Positions 8,064 to 16,850 of a DNA stretch of 64,000 nucleotides are shown here, one piece after another. Numbering within the stretch: position 1 is the first letter of the stretch; each line of letters begins with the position of its first letter. The notes beneath the pieces were generated by a model that was not told the DNA's origin, did no database searches, and was given only the letters and a program-made list of their open reading frames with translations. Source of the stretch: UBA6107 sp964533735 (GTDB lineage Bacteria > Chloroflexota > Anaerolineae > Anaerolineales > Anaerolineaceae); assembly GCA_964533735.1 (NCBI GenBank), contig CAZHMD010000005.1:1-64000 (forward strand), given 5' to 3'. The translations under genes and the position numbers were made by a program.

Positions 8064-9166
8064 GCATTCCTCCCGTAAGTGTGCAAGGTGTGGTCGCGGT
8101 CCAGTTTTCGTTCAAGGGCGTATTGAATCAGCTTTTCCACCAAGGCTTCATATGAGATGCCTTCAAACTGCAATAATTTCGGATACATGCTGATCCTGGT
8201 AAACCCCGGGATGGTGTTTACTTCACTCAAGAAAATTTCCTGTGTTTCACGGTCGAGGAGGAAATCCACCCGGGCCATACCCGCGCCATCAATTGCTTTA
8301 TATGCCCGCAATGCCATGTCCTTACATGTATGGGCGAGCTGTTCATCAATCCTGGCAGGGATAATTAGTTCTGAATCATCATCCAGGTATTTCGCCTCGT
8401 AGGTATAAAAATCGTCCGAGGGGCGGATCTCGCCGGGAGTCGAAGCGATGGGATTTTCGTTGCCCAAGACACTCACCTCAATCTCGCGTGCATTGACACC
8501 ACGCTCAACCAAAACACGCCGATCGTACTGAGAGGCTTCCAATAATCCTTCATAAACATCTGATCGTGATTTGCACTTGGTGATGCCGACTGATGAACCA
8601 AGGTTGGCAGGTTTTACAAACACAGGGTAGGTAAGGGTCTGTTCTATGAGGCGAATTACAGTATCCATTGAGGAGGTGATTTCACTGCGACTCACGAGGA
8701 TGGAGTCCACCACGGGGATGGCATTGGAGCGCATCACATCTTTGAAGAGGCACTTATCCATTCCTACGGCTGAGGCAAGCACACCACAACCGACATAGGC
8801 AACATCGGCCATTTCAAACAATCCCTGAAGCGTGCCATCTTCACCGAATGTGCCGTGGGTAACCGGGAAAAAGACATCTACACGAGGTAAAACATTCAAT
8901 TTACTACCGTCATAGGCGAACAATGATTGAGTGTGCGGTTCCGGAAGCAAAACGACAGATTTGAGTGAGGAGTAATCGTCATTCTCCAACGCCTGGAGAA
9001 CGTTGTTGCCTGTGTACCACAATCCTTCGCGTGAAATCCCGATCTCAATGACATTATATTTATCAGGATTTAATACCGAAAGTACCGATCGTGCGCTCAT
9101 GAGAGAAACATCATGTTCACCCGAACGGCCACCAAAAATCAACGCGACGGTTAATCGATCACTCAT
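8060..9166 (-). CDS. ddl: D-alanine--D-alanine ligase
   Basis: ATP-grasp ligase that makes the D-Ala-D-Ala dipeptide used by MurF. The 368-residue protein opens with VALIFGGRSGEHDVSLMSA (the family signature) and contains VKPANLGSSVGITK, RVDFLLD and LSEVNTIPGFT, the ATP- and Mg-binding segments. The start overlaps the murB stop by four bases and the stop overlaps the ftsQ start, so translation is coupled through the cluster. Confidence 0.97.
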   Translation of the reverse strand: MSDRLTVALIFGGRSGEHDVSLMSARSVLSVLNPDKYNVIEIGISREGLWYTGNNVLQALENDDYSSLKSVVLLPEPHTQSLFAYDGSKLNVLPRVDVFFPVTHGTFGEDGTLQGLFEMADVAYVGCGVLASAVGMDKCLFKDVMRSNAIPVVDSILVSRSEITSSMDTVIRLIEQTLTYPVFVKPANLGSSVGITKCKSRSDVYEGLLEASQYDRRVLVERGVNAREIEVSVLGNENPIASTPGEIRPSDDFYTYEAKYLDDDSELIIPARIDEQLAHTCKDMALRAYKAIDGAGMARVDFLLDRETQEIFLSEVNTIPGFTRISMYPKLLQFEGISYEALVEKLIQYALERKLDRDHTLHTYGRNA

Positions 9167-10083
9167 GCCAAATCCTGCCAGTTTCCCAATAATTCGATCT
9201 CCAATTCCAGTTTTACGCCTGACTTCTCCAGCACTGTGCCCTGGATGAGCGTGATGAGACGGTAATAATCTTCCGGAGTACCGGTTCCGTCATTGATCAG
9301 AAAGTTGGCATGCACCGGGCTGACCTGTACGCCGCCAATTCTGTAACCTTTAAATCCGGCAGCTTCAATCAAACGCCCGGCGTGGTCACCAACGGGATTC
9401 TTGAAGGTTGACCCCATGCTGGCGCCACCAGGTTGAGTGGCTTTGCGTTTGCTCACGTTTGCTTCCATGATGGATCTGATTTCTGCTTCGTCTCCTGGTT
9501 GTACGAATAGGTCAGCGCTGAGGATGATGGCATCACCCGGATTGCGTTTTAAAGCGCTTGAGCGATAGGAATACGCCATCTCCTCAACGGAGAGGGTAGT
9601 CCTGCCACTCTGTCGGTGCAGGATGTGTGCCATTTTGAGTGATTTGCTCATGTCGCCACCAAAGGCTCCTGCGTTTCCATAGACGGCACCACCCAGCGTG
9701 CCAGGGATGGTGTATGCCCATTCCAAACCAGCCAGGCTGTTTTGAGCAGCAAAACGGGCGACAGAAGCCAGGATAGATCCGGATTCCGCACGGATGACAG
9801 GTTCCTGAGCGTCACCAATGAGTTCCATTTTGTTGGTACGGTTGAGCAAAACAACCATTTCCAGGAGCCCGCTGCTGACGAGGACGTTGGCACCGCTTCC
9901 CAGGACAAGAAAAGGAATTTCATGCTCCCAAAGCCATTGAGCGTCATGCGCAAGGGTGTCGGAATTGGTTTCGACAACAAAACACGCGGCAATACCGCCA
10001 ACTTTTGCATTGGTATGGTTTGACAGGCTGACATTTTGCTGCAGCCGGTCGGTAAAGTGATGATGCAAAAGAGACAAATTCAC
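9163..10083 (-). CDS. murB: UDP-N-acetylenolpyruvoylglucosamine reductase MurB
   Basis: FAD enzyme that reduces UDP-GlcNAc-enolpyruvate to UDP-MurNAc. The 306-residue chain has GSGANVLVSS and GTLGGAVYGNAGAFG (FAD binding) and GASMGSTFKNP, whose serine is the proton donor. The compact length fits a type II MurB without the tyrosine loop. It starts with GTG preceded by AAGGA, 11 bases after the 63-residue small gene. Confidence 0.97.
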   Translation of the reverse strand: MNLSLLHHHFTDRLQQNVSLSNHTNAKVGGIAACFVVETNSDTLAHDAQWLWEHEIPFLVLGSGANVLVSSGLLEMVVLLNRTNKMELIGDAQEPVIRAESGSILASVARFAAQNSLAGLEWAYTIPGTLGGAVYGNAGAFGGDMSKSLKMAHILHRQSGRTTLSVEEMAYSYRSSALKRNPGDAIILSADLFVQPGDEAEIRSIMEANVSKRKATQPGGASMGSTFKNPVGDHAGRLIEAAGFKGYRIGGVQVSPVHANFLINDGTGTPEDYYRLITLIQGTVLEKSGVKLELEIELLGNWQDLA

Positions 10084-10094
10084 AAGAAAATCCT

Positions 10095-10286
10095 TTAAAG
10101 GTCTCTCACGTGATCGATAAGGCGCGACAGTAATTCCTGGCGTTCAGGAGTGGGCAACGCTTTGAAATCCGGTTCCTGGTAACTTCTTTTCGGTTTTACC
10201 TGAATCCTGGGAAAATCCGAAAAGAAGCGGGAAGAATCGCTTTCCATTGTTGCTGTGTTGTAGCTGCTTTTACGAGGATCAACCAT
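10095..10286 (-). CDS. Unknown 63-residue protein inside the dcw cluster
   Basis: I do not recognise this protein. It encodes 63 residues, polar and rich in R, K, P and S, without a membrane segment; the C-terminal third (LPTPERQELLSRLIDHVRDL) looks helical. A good ribosome-binding site (AAGGGA, five bases before ATG) and an 8-base overlap with the end of murC argue that it is translated as part of the operon, and the spacing to murB is 11 bases. It might be a small cytoplasmic division or cell-wall accessory protein, but only position supports that. Confidence 0.65.
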   Translation of the reverse strand: MVDPRKSSYNTATMESDSSRFFSDFPRIQVKPKRSYQEPDFKALPTPERQELLSRLIDHVRDL

Positions 10287-11661
10287 TGTATCCCTTCCTT
10301 TCCTGTAGAGCCGTTAGGACGTCGGTGCATACCTGGTTAGCATCACCGGCGCTGAGAATAATAACTACATCACCGGGATGCAATTCTCGCACCAGAAATG
10401 CTGAGATTTCGGGTATAGAAGCGATGTACCTGGCTTCGGTATTCGCAATGGCGTTAACCACTTCAATGGAGGAGTAAGGTTCCACTCTCTCCCGGGAAGC
10501 ATAGATCTCAGAAACAATGACCAAGTCAGCGTTTTCAAAGGAGGCTGAAAACTCTGACGCGAGGGCTTTGGTACGTGAATAAGTGTGAGGCTGCCAAACC
10601 GCGATAATGCGGCGACCGGGGAAACGGTTCTTCGCGGCAGCCAGTGTAGCTTTGATCTTGGCGGGGTGATGCGCATAGTCATCAATAATTGTGATCCCGG
10701 ATACGTCACCAACAATCTCAAATCGCCGGCCGGTTCCGAGGAAACTGCCAAGAGCGCTGGCGATCTTCTCTTCTGCAAAGCCCAATTGGTGCAGCACTGC
10801 GAATACCCCCAGGGCATTGAGGACATTATGCTCTCCTGGGATTGACATATTTACTGCTGCCAAACTTTTACCGATACTTGAAGTGGTTACCTCAAAGTTG
10901 AAGCAACCCTGGTTATTCAGTTTCAAACTCGCCGCCTGGTAATTTGCGTCCAGAGAAAACCCATAAGAGATCCCATGAACTGTTGCAGGGAGGTTTTCGA
11001 GGATATGCAACCGGGAGGCATCCGGTTGGCTGGCGACAAGCAAACCGCCTGGTTTGGTGTTTCTGACAAAATCACGAAATGCTGATTCATAGGATTCAAC
11101 AGTCGGGAAGCAATCGGGGTGGTCGTATCCCACGTTTGTCAGCAGGATAACATCCGGATTTAACCCCAGGAACATGCGGTCGTATTCATCAGCTTCGATA
11201 ACAAAGTATTTTCCAGAGCCTGCATGAGCATTGGCCTTCAGGTTATTGCTGACACCGCCTAGAATGTAAGTGGGGTCCTGCTTTAGGCTGGAGAGCACCC
11301 AGGCCATCATGGCTGAGGTTGTAGTTTTCCCATGCGAGCCGGCAACAGCAATACTAAAATCTTTTGCCATCAGATTACCGAGAAAATCTGCGCGTTTGAG
11401 CACCGGAATACCACGGGCAAGTGCAACCTGGACTTCAGGGTTATCATCAGGGATCGCGGAGGAGCGGACGACGAGATCGGCACCCTGGATGTTGGCGGCA
11501 TTATGACCCTCGTAGACGGTAACACCCACGGCCTGAAGTTCGAGGGCCAATGGAGAAAGAACACGGTCAGATCCACTCACTTTGTACCCTCTCTCGAGGA
11601 GTACGCGCGCGATGGAAGAGATTCCGGTACCGCCGATGCCGATCATATGCACGTGTGTCAT
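10279..11661 (-). CDS. murC: UDP-N-acetylmuramate--L-alanine ligase MurC
   Basis: Adds L-alanine to UDP-MurNAc, the first amino-acid step of peptidoglycan stem synthesis. The 460-residue protein begins with the Rossmann motif HMIGIGGTGISSIARVL, has the ATP loop AGSHGKTTTSAM and the domain-3 motif DDYAHHPAKIKA. The start is set at 11661, where ATG overlaps the TGA of the preceding CvpA-like gene by one base and begins directly with the Rossmann motif; upstream in-frame codons would only add unrelated residues. Confidence 0.97.
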   Translation of the reverse strand: MTHVHMIGIGGTGISSIARVLLERGYKVSGSDRVLSPLALELQAVGVTVYEGHNAANIQGADLVVRSSAIPDDNPEVQVALARGIPVLKRADFLGNLMAKDFSIAVAGSHGKTTTSAMMAWVLSSLKQDPTYILGGVSNNLKANAHAGSGKYFVIEADEYDRMFLGLNPDVILLTNVGYDHPDCFPTVESYESAFRDFVRNTKPGGLLVASQPDASRLHILENLPATVHGISYGFSLDANYQAASLKLNNQGCFNFEVTTSSIGKSLAAVNMSIPGEHNVLNALGVFAVLHQLGFAEEKIASALGSFLGTGRRFEIVGDVSGITIIDDYAHHPAKIKATLAAAKNRFPGRRIIAVWQPHTYSRTKALASEFSASFENADLVIVSEIYASRERVEPYSSIEVVNAIANTEARYIASIPEISAFLVRELHPGDVVIILSAGDANQVCTDVLTALQERKGYNG

Positions 11662-12203
11662 CAGATAAACACCACCAAAACAATTACAAAACAGACTGCC
11701 ACGGCGACATAAATCGTGGGTGATGTCATGAGCCATGACGGGGGCAGGAATTGAATTACGTTGAGGGAGGCAATCCCGTTGGTTGTGGCAGGATCCGGAG
11801 CCAAAATGAACTCAAATGGGTAGCCGCTGGTGTGAAGAAAATACCAAACGGTGCCCATCACGAGGAATCCATTAACCATTCCCAAGAAACTACCCAAAAG
11901 CGTATCCTGCAGGAGATTCCTGATAAATTTACCGCTTTCCGCCAGCCGGGGGATTTTTGGAGTCTGATAACCGAAGAAAACCAAACCGCAAAGAATGCCT
12001 GAACGTATCCAGAATAGGGAAGCTGGAGAGGCAGTTTTGACAATTTCCTTGAAGAAAGGAACAAAAGTTTCCAGGATGGTAAGGGTGAACATGGAAAGGA
12101 TAACGCTGAAGGTAACCAGCACTTCTTTTGCCCAGCCCCGCATGGATCCGATAATTCCAAACAAAATCACAAAGATGAGGAGAATGATGTGTAAACTAAT
12201 CAT
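11661..12203 (-). CDS. CvpA-family-like membrane protein
   Basis: A 180-residue integral membrane protein with about four hydrophobic segments (3-18, 28-50, 68-80, 98-125 and a C-terminal one at 160-180). The early GSMRGWAKEVLVTFSVILS resembles the CvpA signature after the first helix. It overlaps murG by four bases and murC by one, so it belongs to the dcw operon. CvpA proteins affect colicin V export and envelope stress tolerance in other bacteria; a role in cell-wall assembly here is inferred from position. Confidence 0.7.
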   Translation of the reverse strand: MISLHIILLIFVILFGIIGSMRGWAKEVLVTFSVILSMFTLTILETFVPFFKEIVKTASPASLFWIRSGILCGLVFFGYQTPKIPRLAESGKFIRNLLQDTLLGSFLGMVNGFLVMGTVWYFLHTSGYPFEFILAPDPATTNGIASLNVIQFLPPSWLMTSPTIYVAVAVCFVIVLVVFI

Positions 12204-13303
12204 TTGGATCCTCCTCCCGGGTTGGAACCCAAGGTGATAACCAGTTCTGCGAGTTGTGAGGCTGCCTGTGGTGTTGCCAATTTACTCACCGCAGACCGCA
12301 TGGATGGAAGTGCAAATGGATCTGCAAAAAGAGCTTGAATGGCCGGGAGCAATTGTTCCGTAAGATGCTCGTTTTTGATAAGTTTGGCCGCGCCGTGTTT
12401 GACCAGAAAATCGGCATTTACTTTCTGATACCGCCAGGCATACGGATAGGGAATGAGGATGGCTGGAAGCCCCATCAAAGGCAGTTCTCCCAGGATGGAG
12501 GCACCAGCGCGCGAGATGGCTAAATCAGCAGCAGAGAAGGCATCGCTAATCTCACCGTGCAGGTATGGGAATGGATGATAGCGGGCAGCCAGTTCAGCAG
12601 CCAATTGTCCTTTAAGAAGCTGGCTTTGGGTAAAATCATCCTTACCGGTGATGTGAATCAATTGAAAATCCTGCAGCAAGACAGATAAATGTGAGAAAAC
12701 CACCTCATTAATGGAATGGGCTCCTTTGCTACCGCCAATGAACAATAAAACCGGTTTACCAGAAGTCAGCCCTAATTTTTTTATGGATTCGAGTTTATTC
12801 TTCGGGGTGAAATCAATTCGAGTGGGGTAGCCTGTGACGACCAATTTTTTACCCGACTTGAAATACTGCCTGGAGTCTTCTGAGGTGAGGGCGATCTTAT
12901 TGGAGAACCTGGCAAGAGCACGCAGGGCAAGACCCGGTTCAATATCCGGGACATACAATAGACTGTTTGTGCGGTTACCGGCAATTGCCATGGGAACGGC
13001 AACGTAACCGCCTGTAAAGAGGAGCACATCGGGTTTAAACTCACGCAGGATCCTACGGGATACCGCAATGCCTTTGATAAGTTTGGCGATATTTCCGGGT
13101 AACGCACGCAGACCCACACCATGCACTCCAGCAGCAGGGATGGATTGATAGGCGATTCCTGCATTGGCTACCAGGCTGGATTCGATCCCACCCTGGCTGC
13201 CAACCCAAAGAACACTTTCGGCTCGATTACCGACGGTTTGAAGGATTGACAGGGCGGGGTACACTCCGCCGCCTGTCCCCCCTGCGCAGATCAACAACCG
13301 CAT
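12200..13303 (-). CDS. murG: UDP-GlcNAc:lipid I GlcNAc transferase MurG
   Basis: GT28 enzyme that converts lipid I to lipid II at the inner membrane face. The 367-residue protein starts with LLICAGGTGGGVYPAL, the glycine loop that binds the lipid substrate, and has GGSKGAHSINE and ISRAGASILGELPLMGLPAI in the UDP-GlcNAc site. AAAGGAG precedes the ATG. The start region lies inside the 3' end of ftsW (77-base overlap), and the stop overlaps the CvpA-like start by four bases. Confidence 0.96.
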   Translation of the reverse strand: MRLLICAGGTGGGVYPALSILQTVGNRAESVLWVGSQGGIESSLVANAGIAYQSIPAAGVHGVGLRALPGNIAKLIKGIAVSRRILREFKPDVLLFTGGYVAVPMAIAGNRTNSLLYVPDIEPGLALRALARFSNKIALTSEDSRQYFKSGKKLVVTGYPTRIDFTPKNKLESIKKLGLTSGKPVLLFIGGSKGAHSINEVVFSHLSVLLQDFQLIHITGKDDFTQSQLLKGQLAAELAARYHPFPYLHGEISDAFSAADLAISRAGASILGELPLMGLPAILIPYPYAWRYQKVNADFLVKHGAAKLIKNEHLTEQLLPAIQALFADPFALPSMRSAVSKLATPQAASQLAELVITLGSNPGGGSK

Positions 13304-14471
13304 GAGAAGGGCTCCTTTCTGAGGTTGGGGTGGTTACCAACTTCGAGTTACGTGCAATTCCAGACAAGATGCCGATCGCGGCAAAAGTGGTTACAAGACT
13401 GGAGCCACCTGAACTGATCAATGGAAGGGCGTTTCCGGCAAAGGGGAGCAGGTTGACCAAAACGCCGGTGTTGATGACTGCTTCGATGGTGATCCAAAGG
13501 GTGATGCCCGCTGCCAGCCATTTTCCAAGATCATCTTTGGCGCGGCCGGCGATGGTTAATCCTCTCCATAAAAAGGCAACGTAAAGTGCGAGGATGGAAA
13601 CGGCACCGATCAAGCCGATTTCCTCGGCAATGACAGCGAAGATCGAGTCGGTGGGTGCCACAGGCAAGCCGATGAACTTAGTAGTGGAGCGACCAATTCC
13701 GACACCGAAGAGACCACCATTAATGATGGCTTCGAGGGACCATTTCACATGGTCGGACGCCTGTTCAGGATTTTGGAGCCCGCCCCAGTAATCTGTAAGC
13801 CTGCGGGAGGCATTATCGTTAACCAAGACAACCAGGCTGCCCAGAATTGCGGTTACAACCACCACAAGGAGGATCTGGCGTAACTTTCCACCGGCGATAA
13901 AGAAGAGAATACCGCCAAGGAGAATGACCGTGGCTGCTGCTGATACATCCGGCTGCGCCAGGATCAACCCGGCTGTAAAACCTACAATTGCCATGAGAGG
14001 AATGAGACCAAATGACCACTGATTCATCGTCTCTTTCTTGCTGTAAAGCCAAAAACTGAGATAGACAATGATCATCAGTTTGGCAAGTTCAGAGGGCTGA
14101 ATCGAACCGGCGAAAAGACCTCGCTTGGCTCCGAATTCAGTTTCCTGTCCAAAGATGAAAACGCCGATGAGCATAAGGATGGTCACCATCATGGCAGGAA
14201 CCACCCAACGGCTGAACTGGTGGTAATCGAAGAAGGTAAAGAAAATTGCCACAGCGATTCCCAAAAGACCGTAGCCAAACTGTCTGAGAACAGTGGTGTA
14301 TTCTGAGTTGCCCAACTGCTGGGCAAACTGCCAGCTGGCAGAGTAAACCATTAGCAAACCGATGAGAAACAGGGTGAGAACAACCAGAACCAGCGGCAGG
14401 TCGAAATTCTCCCGAAATGAGAGTTTCTTTGTCGAAGGGCGGGCGAGAGTTGGATTCAAAGTAGTATTCAT
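13227..14471 (-). CDS. ftsW: Lipid II polymerase FtsW (SEDS family)
   Basis: SEDS glycosyltransferase of the divisome. The 414-residue protein has about ten membrane segments, AKRGLFAGSIQPSELAKL and the conserved SSGGSSLVTTFAAIGIL near the end. A cytoplasmic C-terminal tail of about 40 residues, rich in R, S and P, is encoded largely within the first 77 bases of murG in another frame. The start overlaps the murD stop as ATGA. Confidence 0.96.
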   Translation of the reverse strand: MNTTLNPTLARPSTKKLSFRENFDLPLVLVVLTLFLIGLLMVYSASWQFAQQLGNSEYTTVLRQFGYGLLGIAVAIFFTFFDYHQFSRWVVPAMMVTILMLIGVFIFGQETEFGAKRGLFAGSIQPSELAKLMIIVYLSFWLYSKKETMNQWSFGLIPLMAIVGFTAGLILAQPDVSAAATVILLGGILFFIAGGKLRQILLVVVVTAILGSLVVLVNDNASRRLTDYWGGLQNPEQASDHVKWSLEAIINGGLFGVGIGRSTTKFIGLPVAPTDSIFAVIAEEIGLIGAVSILALYVAFLWRGLTIAGRAKDDLGKWLAAGITLWITIEAVINTGVLVNLLPFAGNALPLISSGGSSLVTTFAAIGILSGIARNSKLVTTPTSERSPSHAVVDLRRGDRRRSVPRPVNPSNRR

Positions 14472-15850
14472 GCTAATTCATTCACCCATTTCTTAAAATA
14501 ATTCCCTTTTTCTTCAAAGTCACGGAAGGCATCGTAGCTGGTACACCCCGGGGAGAGCAAGACAACATCACCCGGCTTTGCCAGCCTGGCGGCTTCGGCA
14601 AGCGCTTCTGACATAAGTTGAGTAATGACCACCTGTTGAAGTACATCTCCTGGTTGTGGTTTGCCGATGGCTGCGGCAATCTTTGCGGTGGATTCACCAA
14701 AAATAATCACCCGACTGACCCGATGGTGAATCCTGGCGGATAATTCGCCCCAGGGGAGGTCTTTATCTCTGCCACCGAGGAGGAGGACGAGAGGTTCATC
14801 AAAAGATTCAAGGGCAGCATTGGTGCGCTCCGGTGCTGTGGCGATGGCATCATTCACCCAGGAAACCCCATTGATTTCCCTGACAAACTCAAGACGATGT
14901 TCCACGCCAGTGAATTGTTTGATCGTGGATTTAATGGCTTCCAGGGGGAAACCGGCGGCGATACTAATCACAACAGCAGCAAGAACGTTAACCAGATTGT
15001 GCTTGCCGCGCAGCTGGACATCACTGACGGGCAACACCTCGGTTACAACGCCATCTTTTTGGACGTAGACGGTGTCGTTTTCGATGAATGTAGCGGTTGC
15101 AGTGATTTCAGGACGCTGGAGACCAAAACTTACCAGGCTGCCTTTTACAATCTGCTTGAGTGACCACGAACCAAGGTCTTCACGATTCAATACAGCGATA
15201 TCCCGACTTGATTGGAATTGCAGAATACGTGTTTTGGCAGCGGTATAAGCGTCCATAGATAAATGGCGGTCGAGGTGATTAGGCGTGATGTTTAAGACGG
15301 CAGCAATATGCGGGCTTATGGTCATTTGCTCCAGTTGGAAACTGGAAAGCTCGAGGATGACACAATCCTGCGATTTGATCTCTTCAAGGTATTCCACCAA
15401 TGGGAGGCCAATATTTCCGCCAACCCAGGCTTTTGCAGGTGATTGGACGGCTTTTTGTGCAATTCTCCCGACAAGAGTTGTGGTTGTGGTTTTCCCGGCT
15501 GATCCAGTGATGCCAATAACCGGCGCTTTAACGGATTCCATGAAGATCTGTGAATCATTGGTTATGGGCAAGCCACGCTTGATGGCGGCTTTTACAATTG
15601 GAAGAGAGAGGGGGATACCCCCTGAGAGACAAACTAAATCAACCCTGTCCAAAAGGGTAAGCGGATGCTCTCCGAGCACCCATTCAACTCCCAGGTCGAC
15701 CATGTTCGTAACGACTTCACCAAATTCATCAGGGGTGCGTTTGTCATTGAGGATGACATGACATTTCCTGGCAGCAAGATAACGTGCCAGAGCCTGCCCT
15801 TGCCGGGCGGCTCCGATTATTAACACGTTTAAACCTTGCCAATTCGTCAT
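14468..15850 (-). CDS. murD: UDP-N-acetylmuramoylalanine--D-glutamate ligase MurD
   Basis: Adds D-glutamate to UDP-MurNAc-L-Ala. The 460-residue protein shows NVLIIGAARQGQALARYL (Rossmann), ITGSAGKTTTTTLV (ATP loop), NITPNHLDRH and NDAIATAPERTNAAL. ATG at 15850 has GAGGT upstream and sits 7 bases after the mraY stop; an earlier in-frame start at 15892 would run into mraY. The stop overlaps ftsW. Confidence 0.97.
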   Translation of the reverse strand: MTNWQGLNVLIIGAARQGQALARYLAARKCHVILNDKRTPDEFGEVVTNMVDLGVEWVLGEHPLTLLDRVDLVCLSGGIPLSLPIVKAAIKRGLPITNDSQIFMESVKAPVIGITGSAGKTTTTTLVGRIAQKAVQSPAKAWVGGNIGLPLVEYLEEIKSQDCVILELSSFQLEQMTISPHIAAVLNITPNHLDRHLSMDAYTAAKTRILQFQSSRDIAVLNREDLGSWSLKQIVKGSLVSFGLQRPEITATATFIENDTVYVQKDGVVTEVLPVSDVQLRGKHNLVNVLAAVVISIAAGFPLEAIKSTIKQFTGVEHRLEFVREINGVSWVNDAIATAPERTNAALESFDEPLVLLLGGRDKDLPWGELSARIHHRVSRVIIFGESTAKIAAAIGKPQPGDVLQQVVITQLMSEALAEAARLAKPGDVVLLSPGCTSYDAFRDFEEKGNYFKKWVNELA

Positions 15851-15857
15851 CAATACC

Positions 15858-16850
15858 TCATGCCAGCGCGAGAGCCACGCCGAATATGCCAAATAAAAGA
15901 CTGATCAACCAAAAGCGCTGCACGACCTGGGTTTCACTCCAGCCGATAAGTTCAAAGTGGTGATGCAACGGTGCCATTTTGAACAAGCGCTTCCCTTTTG
16001 TACGTTTGAAATAGGCGACCTGCAAAATGTCGCTGAGAACATTACTAATCGGAATGACGGCGATCAAGGGTAAAAGGAGCCACTGCCCGGTCATCAATGC
16101 CACAACACCCAGGACAGCCCCAAGGGAGAGTGAACCGAGATCTCCCATGAATAACATCGCGGGGTGAACATTGAACCATAAGAAACCGAAGAGCGCGCCA
16201 ACGATTGTGAAGCAAAAGCGACCAACGAACAGGTTGCCATTCATTAAGGCGATGCTTCCGTAAGCTGCAAAGGCGGTGACACAGATCAAACCGGCAAGAC
16301 CGTCCAGGCCGTCGGTCAGGTTGACCGCGTTGGACATGGTTACAATGATGAAAGCTGCCAGGGGGATGTACCAAACCCCCAAATCGAACGGGACATCGGA
16401 GGTTGGCCAATACATTTGGGGTACTAAAAGGACATTCTTGAGGATATAGGCGGTGGCGATTGCGAGAATGACCTGGATGAAAAACTTGGTTCGTGCCCGC
16501 ATCCCCAACCCCTTACGCGGTCCGCGAATACCTTCCCAGTCGTCAATGGCACCTAAAAACCCAAAGGTGACCATAACTAATAGCGGGAGCAACACCGAAC
16601 GACCGAGAACATTAATACCCAAAAGTTCCACGGCATTTAATAAAATCGTGACGACTGCAACAGGTGCGAGAACCATCAGTCCACCCATGGTAGGCGTGCC
16701 CATTTTTGTGATGTGACTGTCTGGACCCTCTACCCGGATCATTTTGCCCAGACGGTAGTGTTTGAGGATGCGGATCAGGGGGCTGCCCCAAATTACAGCA
16801 AGGATGAAACCCAACCCACTCAGAGCGATGGCAAGCGAAGTCTCTTTCAT
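15858..16850 (-). CDS. mraY: Phospho-N-acetylmuramoyl-pentapeptide transferase MraY
   Basis: Integral membrane enzyme that transfers phospho-MurNAc-pentapeptide to undecaprenyl phosphate, making lipid I. The 330-residue chain has about ten membrane segments, GTPTMGGL near residue 52, the acidic pair in AIDDWEG, NAVNLTDGLDGLAG and the APLHHHFELIGWSETQVV loop near the C-terminus. It overlaps murF by four bases (ATGA). Confidence 0.97.
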   Translation of the reverse strand: MKETSLAIALSGLGFILAVIWGSPLIRILKHYRLGKMIRVEGPDSHITKMGTPTMGGLMVLAPVAVVTILLNAVELLGINVLGRSVLLPLLVMVTFGFLGAIDDWEGIRGPRKGLGMRARTKFFIQVILAIATAYILKNVLLVPQMYWPTSDVPFDLGVWYIPLAAFIIVTMSNAVNLTDGLDGLAGLICVTAFAAYGSIALMNGNLFVGRFCFTIVGALFGFLWFNVHPAMLFMGDLGSLSLGAVLGVVALMTGQWLLLPLIAVIPISNVLSDILQVAYFKRTKGKRLFKMAPLHHHFELIGWSETQVVQRFWLISLLFGIFGVALALA

